A stretch of 64,000 nt of DNA from Mesodorylaimus sp. YZB2_4 (lineage: Eukaryota > Nematoda > Enoplea > Dorylaimida > Dorylaimidae), in contig JASANH010001470.1 of the NCBI GenBank assembly GCA_030248295.1, positions 124,001 to 188,000 of the forward strand, read 5' to 3'. Of the stretch, positions 23,876 through 35,800 are shown one piece after another; positions within the stretch are counted from its first letter, which is position 1; every line of letters begins with the position of its first letter. The notes under the pieces were generated by a model. It saw only the letters and a program-made list of their open reading frames with translations. It was not told the DNA's origin and made no database searches. The translations under genes and the position numbers were made by a program.

Positions 23876-26800
23876 ATGGAATCAGCGTGGGTAAGCGTAT
23901 AAAGCAGGGTCACTGATTTTTCCCCGTGCTTCCTATTGACTCTAGAGTTGGTGGGGTTTTCGTAGGCATAGGCTCAGGGTTCGAGCTAAGTAGTGGAGGT
24001 TGGGTGTGGCGCGACCTGTACGATCGCGGTATCATCAAGTGTCTGGTGTCTTTACCGACTAGGACCCCCAGCACAGTCAGCGCTGCTCGTCTTATTCGTC
24101 TCCTGGTAGCAGCAGCCGAGGCGGTGGTGAGACGAGTGATCATTCGGATTCTGCTTATCAACCAGATCTTGGCAGTGAATCGAGTGCGCCTACTCGGCCA
24201 CAACACGATCATAGTCGGAGCGAAGAAGGAGCTGTGTATGGTGCTCATTATCACGGACCAACTGCGCCTGATCATCCAGCAAGGAGTCACGTTAACAGAC
24301 GACCCACGATTTTTCCTGTTCCATTATCGCCGACGGTGACTAAGGCAGATTTTGAACACGCCACAAATAATTTTATTTGTTCCTATTTTGATCAGGTTAG
24401 TACCAGGCTTCTGATTGTACGTTTTGTGCCGTTTCTCAAGTGCATGTATTTGGTGGTTACTGGGCAATGCCCCAAAAGCGCAGCAAACTTCCTTCAATGC
24501 TTTACCAAATTTCGCTCGATCGATTAGTGTCAAATCAATTCCAATTGATTATCAATAACCCTTGGTAACTAAAGATTCGATATGATCTGATAGGTTGAGG
24601 AAATGAAATATTAATTCTATTTTTGGTGACTAGGAAGCTTTTTGTCACTAAATATGGCAGTTTTGTGTGACTTCAGTGCTGTCCAAAATACTTGCCCAAC
24701 ATTTGCAAGAAAAGTTACAGCAGATTTGAGAGCTTGTCCTTTTTTGATGCGGGCATGTGCTCCAGGCAACTTTACCTCGTCTCTCGCATTCAAGCTCAAT
24801 TATTAGCGGTGAATCCGAAGATATGATGGTGGCTAGTGTATACAAAATTGGCTTTTGGATTCTGACTGCTGTGCTGATTTTGATTGGAGCTGTAATTATT
24901 GGATTGCTCGGAGCTGGAAGTAAGTTGTTGTTGTTGTGTCTAAATGGCTTTCATAGTGTCTGCTGTGCGCCCTAAGGCTAAATTCTTGCACGAATTCAGC
25001 ATTTATTTCAGCTGAGGTTTATGTTCGTGATGTCAGTCTAAAGTTGTCTCCTGTCTTGTGCGTATTATAAAACAGGCGTAATGGATAGATGTCGCCCTGT
25101 TGCCCTTCCATAAACGGCATTAAAAAAAAACTGCGGCTACCATTTTCAAAATTTTTTAGAACCGTGAAATGGTGCATCAGGGTGCAGAGCAGAAATTATT
25201 GATTGCTCAAAGCCATGCACCTTGCCAGGCCAAGCGACGCCAGCATGTGCCGTTTTTGACTTATTTATGGTTGGAATTTTGTAGAATTGTCATTTGGCGG
25301 TGGCGACAGACAATCTAAAACGAGCTACGACACATTGCAAAAGCAAGGAGCTCGATTTTATCTCTTGACATTTAACGATATTGCTGGCGATGATACGGTG
25401 GATACGAGAACAAATAAGCGAATTCACAGGCAATATCTTCAAAAAATGGAGTATTATCTGAATGATGTACGTAAGTGTTCAATACACTTCATTCGAACTC
25501 TCCTGGGGCAGAAACGTTTCGATCAAACGATTTCCTCCTCCCAAATATGCAAAAAACTGGAAATTTTTTACACGATTGAAAATATCCAGTTTGTCTTTTT
25601 TTCTATTTTGAATTTGGCTTTTTGCAAAGTCGTACCAAAATATTGACTTCAACACAAAATCTAATTAATCTAGTGGACAATTAATTACTCCTAAAATCGT
25701 TTGTTCAACACCCAAAATGCTATTTTCTTGACTTTGTCGTCGCACAAGCAGCACATAGCTTGCACATTTTTGTGGTCATCAGATACATTTCTACATAGTT
25801 AGTGCTTCTCTCGCTGGCCGCTTCCTGAACCCCTACGTTATTGTGCCTATACTTTGTGGTATTGTAGATTTCGAATAAACTTTCCGAAACTTTAATCAAG
25901 CAACGTCAGGGGAGTGTGGAGTAAAAGCGTAGTGCCCATCAGCCAAAATTAATACTGCCATCTGCCGCTTTTTGGTGTTTATCAACAACGGCTGGAGTTC
26001 TTGTAAAACTCGTTCAATTGTCTCGAAATATGTGATGAAAATACAGTGCACGATGATGTTAAAATGCATGGACTGTACTGGCACTTAAGTGCAGTGTTAG
26101 ATCGGCAGAGTGCAGGTCACTAAGTTACTCACCTCCCACTGTACAGTAGGCCGCCATGATACTCCCGATGAGAGCATGACTGTTGCCTGCTGGATATGCC
26201 ATCGCTCATACGGTATGTACATACTAGCCAGTATTGTAGGTCGAGAAAGCCCTGCAGTCGTCGTCATCACTTGCTGAGTTACTCCGTGTCGATATCCTGA
26301 ACATCCAACGAAAGTGAGTTTGCCAAGTTCCGGGAGCAGTGCAACATTTTCTCGGCTGCATTTTTAGTGAGTCAGCCTCTGCGAGTACAGTAACTGCATT
26401 GCTAGCATTTGATGGAGATGCAACGAATGAAACACTGTCCGAGGCTCTGATTCTTCAAGCTTTAAATGAAACGCGCAACTCTCGCAATTCCAAGTGGAGG
26501 GACGCTCAAGTGACCGGTATGATTATTAAACTCCTTACATTTTTGGACCATTCATATGCATCATCTTGTTATCGATCAGCCAGAGCTAGCTAATCTGATC
26601 ACAGGCCGGTGAAATCCAGAATTTGACGTTAAAAGGCATAAAATTATGGCTTATACTTTACTGTAACCAAAACCTTTAGCCCAGAGCAAGAGTCGAACCT
26701 GTGTTGGGGATTGTCTAATATAATTTATTAGCGCTCGACACCACAAAGATGTAAAATATATTGGTTGGCTCCACAATTCCGTTAACTTTAGAAAATCAAG

Positions 26801-29800
26801 CTTCGAAAGGGACGAAGTGATCAAACAACTATTAAATGTTAGGGAATCCTTCAGGCTCGATTCCCGCTTAAGGCTCAAGTTTTTTGTTTGGACAGTGCCT
26901 TATCTGGATTAGGGCCCCTGTTCATCAGCTGCAGCATAGGCGCCCTGTGACTCTCGTGTTGGTAGGCCATGGCGAGTAGGAGAGAGTAATCGACCTCCCT
27001 TGGCTGGAAAAGGTTGATGTTTCAGCCGCATTATTGGCCCAGCTCCAGTCGGAGTTTTCGTCCCGTACCCTGTTTTGGGAAGACAATCTGCCCCCCCCCC
27101 CCTTCTGTACCGTCAGACGAAGTCAGCGATATTATCCTGTGGCCCACATTTTCTTTACGCCTGTCAGGCTAGGTCACAGCCCCCATAGCTCTATAGTTAA
27201 CCGTAACTCGTCATATACATGGCTTTCCTTCAGAACTGCGAGATATGATCCTACCACCTGCCTCCATTCCGGACTCCAGCACCCAGCCAACCAGTGTAAC
27301 CAGCACAAGGCCACCAGCAATTCCAGTCCCAGTTCCTGGAGACAAGGGACGATGTGAGCACGATTTGGTAGATTATTGCAAGGGAGTCACTGATCCGAAG
27401 AGAATCCACTATCCAAACGGACTCGGTCACGAAAATGCCAGAGAGGTCAAAGCAGCCTTGGGCCTTTTCCAGGTGAAAAGTCTTTCTTGCATTAGATTCA
27501 GGCAGAGCGAACTTTTAATGAACGCAGATGCTGGAACACAATCAATGCCATCCGACTATCAGAAATTTTACATGCCTTCTTTTACAACCGCCTTGCTCAA
27601 CTGAAGGATCAGAAGTGAAGCCATTCTTGCCTTGTGGATCGTACTGTCATGGTATGCCCTTTCCTCATCTATACTAGCTGTTTTTTGTGGAATCGGTCTT
27701 TAGATGTCGCTCAATCTTGTCAGTCACTGCTGAATGGCACTTACCTGGAAGACGCATCGACTCGGTGCGGTTCATTACCGATGGCCAACTGCACGCAGGT
27801 CTGCTTGCCAGAGCATTTTGTCTGTGAGAAGTCAGGCTTGTGCTTGAACAATGCCAGTCGATGTAACCACCGATTCGAATGCGGCCCTGGAGATTATAGC
27901 GACGAAAAAGATTGTGGTAAGGCAATTTGTGATGTGCATACGCTTTCCCCATACACACTGATCGTGAGAGTTAAGTCAATCGTATGAAACCAAGCATGAC
28001 TTGGGTTCATTTGTGACACTGGACTGGTGAAAAATCATGTTAGTGCCCCTTCAGTATCGCCATTGGTCTGACGCTCATAAGCGCTGGTTTTTGTCAGGTT
28101 GCCAAGACGCCAACCATGGACAATGTCCCAGCGGGCAGTGCATATCCAAGAGTTTATTCTGCGACAACAAAAACGATTGTGGCGACTGGTATGTCGTTTA
28201 TGCCTTTTCCCCGCCCACAAATCTGACTCCGACTTATTTTAGGGGAGATCAAGTCAATTGCAGTAAGTCACACAATCAGCTGTTCCCTTCAGCAGCTTCA
28301 GCAGTTTGTTGGAAATCAAACCAGTGGACTGTAGGCCCGATATCCGTGCAGTCTGTGGGTGTAAGCCATGATGTCGAGCAGGCAGCGTCCAATACACAGG
28401 AAACAAATAGGGCCAAGCCAGTAATTTTGATATTGTTGATAATGGGATAAAGCAGATTTCTAGCAGAGCTAAAAAAGCATTTGGCAAAGGTTTCGCGCCC
28501 ACAACCGAGTGGTCAAGCATTAATCCGAAGTGACGGGTTATCCCGAATGTGGAAGCTCACTGCGGCATCCCTAGTTCGCTCTCTTCAGGGTTCGTCGTGA
28601 GGTTTAAGCGTCTAGACTTAATCAAATCATTTAGAGGGTCGTGAGACTTTATTTCATAGTTTTTAGTGGTATGGTGGTAATTTCGAAAGGCGTACACTGC
28701 ACCATGTGCTCCAGCATCTGCTTTGACTCCTTGTGTGTTCGCAATTTTTCACTGGCCCCTATCTTGAATCCCAGAAGTCCAGAAATTTCAATTCAGAAAT
28801 CCAGAAATTTTGGAAATAAAAATTTCATAGTAATAATGGTCGCACAAATGCACAAACACTCCAACCTTGAGTGGGATTCGAACCCAGCCTGGGTCTGGGT
28901 AACTAATATCCATTATCACACATACTCGGACATCGCCATTGTGCCAGCTGCTCGAAAATGGATTGCGATTTAAGCTTGTCCAACTGGTCATCGACGATGT
29001 GCGACCACCGGCCAATGTTTCCCCGAACGGTTCTGGTGCAATGACGAATTCGACTGCGATGATGTGAGTACTGTTCCTTGAAGAACTGTGCAAAACTGCC
29101 TTTAATAATTTCTTAACATGTTTTTAGAAATCCGATGAGAAAAATTGCAGTAAGTAACATATTCCTGTGAGCTTCTTAAGGAAGAGTTTTCAAAATTAAC
29201 CTTAAACTTAGCTTGTACCGCCTCGGATTTCAAGTGTCAAAACGGTTATTGCCTTCATCCGGAGGTCAGATGCAATGGCGTCAACGACTGTGATGATTTC
29301 AGGTACACCGAAATAATAATCGTTCCTGATAATGATCGAACATGCCGCATACTTTCTGTTTTTTTTTCAGTGACGAATTCAATTGTGGTAACGGACTCAA
29401 ATTTTTCCCTATTGATGGTTTTTCAAATATTTTCTTTTTTAAAGAGTGCACCGACTATCAGTTTCGATGTGATAAATATTTGTGCAAAAATTACATCAAC
29501 AACTGGTGCAATCACCGACCAGATTGTGATGACGGCAGCGACGAGCCCGCTAATTGCAGTAAGTAGCCCCATTGAAGTATAAGTTAGCTAAATCCAAGGT
29601 CTTCAAAAGGTTCTTTAAAACTCAGCTAGAGCGCCATGATATACAGTAATATTTCAGGCGTCTTGTGCAAACTTTTCGCGAGACCACCTTATTTTGCAAA
29701 AAACTGTATAAAACTGAATTTAAGCAGCTCTGCTCATTTAACCAAAGTTTCTGAATCAAACACAGCCACATCTCGACTGGCTTATGTCAGAGTCTTACTA

Positions 29801-32800
29801 CTGTAATAATTGCAATAGGCTCAGCCACAAATCGTGCTCGACACTGTTGGCGCAAAGCATTAAATCGATAATACAACCTGCTTGCTTGCAACTGATACAA
29901 GCACAGCTGAAACCATATTTTACACATATTTCTGAAATATCATTTCAGCCTGCAAGGAGTACCAGTTTCGGTGCGATAACGGGCAATGTATTCCTATTTT
30001 CGAAAAATGCGATGGAAGGCCGCAGTGCGACGATAACAGCGATGAACTGCATTGTGGTAAGTATAGAAAGAAACAGACACTTTCAACTTTTTTCCCTCAC
30101 ATCCATATGGCCGTCTATAATGATAAGAAGTCACAAGTAAAAAAACTCGGTTAAAGTAACTGATCAAAATGCAGTGGAAATGTGTAGTTAGATTCATGAT
30201 CTAGGACCTGTTTTTCTTGCATGCACTCGGTATGGGTACTTTTTTCCACCACATGTTGACTCTCAAAAACAAATCGCCGACATATGTTGGTAATATGGAC
30301 AGCGGTGCGAAGACTAACCAGGCGTCCAAGCCCACGATATATCGTATTTTGGGTAGGCGCGAAGTGAGGGCGTGGTAGTAGGCATCGACCACCTGATTCG
30401 GCTCGCCCCAAATCGCGTCGAACGTTTCTGATACGCAAACGGCACCTGAAACGCAAGGCTAGGATCATGAAAATAGATTTGTATCCTTTACACAGAACGA
30501 CTGTTCGAAATTTTATAGTTGGCAGCTTCTATAATGTCCCAACCAGCTCCATACAACTTCCCTTTCGAATTATGGGCGCACGATATTGTAACCAGCGCTA
30601 ACAGGCGGCAGGGTTACTAGAGGGTTACTACGGCAGGGTTAAGAGAGAGCGAAGCCTCTGGGACAAAAAAGCCCCGGCTGACGAAGGGCAAGCCTCTTGA
30701 CTATATTGTACCTGCCGCTGAAACATCAACTGGAGTGGATGATGTCTCCCAGTCAGGGGAGAGTATAATCTAACCGCCAGGAGCCCAAAACAATAGCAAA
30801 AAAGTGTGGACTGTGGAACGTGTTGGATCCCAGGTGTAATGTAGTCTAATTCTATAGTTGGCTCCTATCCTGCATGTATTACTAAAAGAAGGCATCAGGA
30901 AAGCATCTCCGTGTCGTGAAGAAATTCTTTGACCAAACAGGAAAGAATTTCTTCACAACAGAGAGATCTGCGAACAATTTAGTGGAGCAATTTTGTCTGT
31001 TACACAAGTCAAAGGCTCCTGCGCCTGAAGCGATGGTCCAGGCGTGGACACAGGGTGTATAAAAAATTCGTGTGAAATGCCTTTTGAACAATCTGTGGAC
31101 CGAAATAACTTAACTTTTGGATTAGAAAGGGACTCACATTGTTTGTAATATTCTTCTCCATATTCTTCCTTTATGTTGTCTGGCTGTCGTTGCCACAGTT
31201 CAGTTAATCCATTCACAGCCAACTTGGAATTGGTGATATTTGTGACGAATAGGCCTGGTTCCAAAATGTGCACCGAAACACCAAAACTTTTCATTTCTAG
31301 TCTAAAATATTCTTTTGTCAAATGTCATAGCAGTACAGTAAATTGAATTCCGATGTATTTGCTAAGGCTATGAGATGGGGCGATCTAGCTTATCGTTAAA
31401 TGGGTTTGATCTCACGGTCTTGAGGATCTCAGAAGAAGACGGAAGATTCGAACAGGAAGCCCAGCTGCTTTCATCTGTCCCGAAAACTTACCTCAAGACA
31501 TCGCAAAACGCTTCAGCGGCGAATTTCGACACACAGTAGGGGCCGAAGCCAGGTGGAGCGAAGCGACCAAAAATGCTGGTGACTGTGACGATCCTTCCTT
31601 TTTCTGCTTTGATCAGGGGTTTGAACGCGTGGGTCACTCGAATAACACCCAAAGTGTTGACATCCAGTACCTTTTGGTACATGTCCATCGACATCCAAAT
31701 ATCCGGACCAGTATGACCCAGAACCCCAGCATTGTTAACCAAACCCCACAACCCTGAAATAAGCACAAAATTGCTACAGTATTTCAAATATCGATGAAAG
31801 CTTGCTCACTCGTGCAAATATCCACAAAAGACCACCCTAAGTTGGAATCGAACCACTCCCTCACCTTTATTTGGTCCTAATTGAGTTTTTACGAAGGCGT
31901 AGGCTGCATTCACGCTTTCTTGCTTGGTCACGTCTAAACGGAATGTCCATAATTTTCCAGGCGCTGATGCGGTGGCTTTTCTCAATTCAGTTTCGCCTTT
32001 TTCAGTCAAACAACCAGCGAATGTGGGAATCCCATTTTGAACTAGTCGCATAGCTAATAACTGGCCGAATCCACTATCGCAGCCAGTTATCAGCACATGC
32101 CTCTTCGACAGGTCCGAAATCGACCACACATTGCTTAGCAGCCGATAAAATATCCAAAAAGCTAAACCAACCCCAAATGCTATAAATATCGTTTTAGTTA
32201 TAAAATAAGATGCGCCAATTAAAAATAATTCCAGATACATTTTCCAAAGTTTTACCGCACAGAAAAGCTGAAATTATGATCTCGAGCTGATCGTGAGTTT
32301 TATCCTGAATGACGAAGACGACGTTTTAAACTGCTTGGCTGCCAAGTACAGACAGATGACGTCCAGTAAATATCGAGTTCAGCTCAGCTGGGAATTCCCC
32401 TCGTATAACTACTTTTCCTAACCAGTACAGGACTTTTCAAAAACACGGGCACACTCTGTCGAAGTAGTCGAGAACAGAGTTGCATGCATTAAGTGCCGAG
32501 TAAGAAAGTATACGTGCTCTGGGATGCGGACTTTGGAAAATAGGACGCGCGAATCCGGTTAGACACGACGTTTTCATGTGCACTGTGGAATTCCTGTCGC
32601 TGGCCAAGGCCATTCTGACAGTGCTCTATGTGACAAGGTCTGCCTCAGAAGGCGTAACTTCAGTCTAAATATGAACAGTGAAGGGGCGTGAGCATGAAGT
32701 TTTGGATCAGGTCAGATTTACCCAATGCATCAGGTCAGTTTTTTCAGTGAGGAAGGTGTGCAATCGTATTCTGGTCTCTGCATCTGTCTGATCTGTCTAA

Positions 32801-35800
32801 TGAAAAGCCGCAAGTCACGAGCACTGGAGGATGCCTCTGATAAGAAGGCACGCAATCAGGCCAAAAGCCTAAGATCATTGAATTAGTCGTCCAATCTGAT
32901 TGTTACTCGTGGCTGAACTATCACCAACTAGAAACCAACCGCCAACCAGTATGCTAGAAACCTGTATCGTGACTCGCGATACACATGACGGGCCATACGC
33001 TTCCCGAAATCATGCACACATCATTTTCTAAATTGCGAAAGTTTTATTCTGAAAAATTTCACGTCATTAAAATTTTTTTTTAGAATGCACGAAAAATGAA
33101 TTTAAGTGCGGTGATGGCCAATGCATTTCCTTGGACATGGTTTGTGATGCAAAGTTTCAATGCGTTGATGGATCGGATGAGAGACAGAATTGTAGTAAGT
33201 GCTAACTGTGTGCTTTTCTGTGCCAGAGCAAAGGATTTGAGAATATCTCTTCTTGGACCTTGTGGGCCTGTTGGGCAGCACAAGTTTGTGTTTGTTTCAG
33301 CGTGCGACAAAGGCAAATTCCCGTGCTCTGATGGAACATGCATGCCTGTGAAATGGTGGTGCGATGGGAACAAAGAGTGCAAAGGGGGAGAAGATGAAGC
33401 TGAGAACTGCAAGCAAAGTAAGAACTTTTTTAGATGTCCGCTAGGCATAATTATTTTCACACTGGTTTGCAAAAAATCAAACTGCTTGAAGGTCAGTTGT
33501 GAAACGGCATTAAATTTAAGCTTAATTTTTTTAAAATTGCGACATGATGCGCGTGCTATAAATACTCCTTATTATACTTCTGCTCTAGCAAGACTTAAAA
33601 ATTTTTACAATGCAAAAAAATTGATTGTGGGTAGGTGTACTACTGCAGTGATGCTAGCCTGTGTGAGTGTAATTATCCCATATACACTCGTAACTTCAGA
33701 CATACCTAGAGTATCTCGTAATACACTTAGCTATTAGGAATAGTATAAAAGTGCAATGTGGACATGCATACTTTTCCCACTGTGCAATTTGTCTTCACAT
33801 CGGTGTCCAGCATCAACATTTTAAAGTGGGATATTCAAATTTACTCATGCGCATGATGCACGTCTACTTTTCACAGGAGTAGTCTGAGTATATTTTTATC
33901 TGGTTGCGTACTGTAGCTTATTACAAATGTAGATTTCTCCGAAATAAGGTTCCATAAAATGTCGGTGGAATGCACAGTATTTCAAAGAAATTATAAATCA
34001 CAGTTCTTACATGAAACCTGAAGCACACACGTGTCATCTGGCCCGTGATAAAGGCAATCACGAGAAAGCACGCGCTAAAAATTCGTATGCTGAAACCTTC
34101 AGAAAATTTTTTGTCGTACGCTATCGCATTAAGACAGCTGTTGAGACTTTGCCGCTAAAAGATGTACTGGCACGGGGGTAACCGCTGAGAAAGTGACTTC
34201 CCACTGAATCAGCGGGGCTGGGATAATCTTTTGGCGGCAGTACATCTTTAAGGGCGCCTGGAATTATTGGGGTTTTGCGGGGTCCTTGGCTCGGTAGGGA
34301 GGAGCCACGGCAAAATCAGAGCAGGTCCCTCGTTGGGATCAGGGATCTTTCTCGCTTTCTTCCGTTCGACTCGTTTCCATCGACTTGTTCTGAATTCATG
34401 GGGAGCCACCCTTCGCATTGGTCCAGCCCATTGGGCAGGCTTGTGGTCTCCAGCCTGTAGCTTCGATTAGCATACTCTCGGGGCCTCTGTCAGCGGTCGT
34501 CGTTTCCCTTTGGCTCATGCTGGAAGAGTTTAGGAGTTGACTCCAGGCCATTTACTTGGTTTGTCTGTGGGTAAGATCTGTGACTGTTGGCATCGTTGTG
34601 CGCTGCATGTGCTCGCTAATAATCCTCTGGTGCTAACTTTGGTTTTTGCTGCGCCATCGACAGTAGAACTGTTCTTAGGACCAGTTGCAGTATTTGAACA
34701 GCAGCCAGGCTAGTATATCATTGCGCAGAGCACGTTCAGGCACCCCAGGAAAGCACGGAAATGCGCCTGATTGGTTGTTGAAGGAATCAGGGTCTTAGTG
34801 ATCGATACTATGCGGGGCAAGCCTTTCTACCAGGCTCGGGCTATTAAAGACCTCAGACCGCTCAACCCGAGTCCGCCGTGACGGGCGTAGAATATGCAAC
34901 GTCACAACACAGTATCTATCAATTTGACCCATTTTGTCAGCGGCTCGCTGCAATGCAAAAATATGACAGAAATTTCAATAATTATGGCATCTTCTCCTGC
35001 TGTATACTATAACGTTATAGGCAATTAGCAAAATTTTGCTTCTATCATCCCATAATTTGATATAACAAAATAATAAATTGAAATATAATTCATAACTGAT
35101 TCATATAGGCAATTTGAGTTACACAGAAGTTAAACTGGACGTGTTCAACGAATGCCTGCACTTGACAAAAAATCTTACAGGCTGCCCTCCAGACCACCCA
35201 CTGCGCTGTGTTAGCTGGAGAAAAGGCAAGAACGTATGCGTGCACAAACTGCAACTGTGCAATGGTCATGTTCTTTGCAAGGGCGGAGAGGACGAGCACA
35301 ACTGCGGTGGTAACTGCTGTCTTTGCCTCAGGATTGTGAGACCCAGGTCAGAACCGCGTTTTTTTTCCAGATTGCGACGCCTCCCAATCATTTACTTGTC
35401 CTGCTGGAAACCACAACAGCACGATTTGTTTGCCTTGGTCCAAGTATTGCGATGGCGTGCAAGACTGTCCTCACGTGTCCGAAGAAAATAACTGCTGTAA
35501 CAATAACCAAGCAGGCAGATTCCTGATAACGCAATAAAAAAATCCTTTTCAGCGTGCATCTCAGAACACCAGTTTGCTTGTCCAGCAGAGGGAAAGAATG
35601 CTAGCAAATGCATCAGCCTGAGGCAGAAATGTAATGGCGTACCAGATTGTGCCAATGGAGAAGATGAGGCTAATTGCAGTGAGTTGTCTTATGCACCAGC
35701 AAATACAGATATGAAGCGAATTTCAATGTTTGTGCTCAAATTTTGTTTTTCCTTTTCTAGCCTGTGGTGAGGTATTGCAAAATCGCAATCCCCATCGTGT

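Noticed and set aside
23926-24339. 137-codon plus-strand ORF in the protease N-terminal exon
   Set aside because: A different frame gives a Ser/Gly/His-rich cytosolic tail that joins in phase to the TM exon; this one ends abruptly and is hydrophobic/Arg-rich.
27034-27357. Plus-strand ORF over the Frizzled exon
   Set aside because: It runs through the acceptor at 27233 in a different frame from the Frizzled-coding one.
30953-31092. C-terminal extension of the SDR ORF to 30953
   Set aside because: The in-frame tail reads through the GTGAGT donor at 31137 and does not resemble SDR C-termini; left unresolved.
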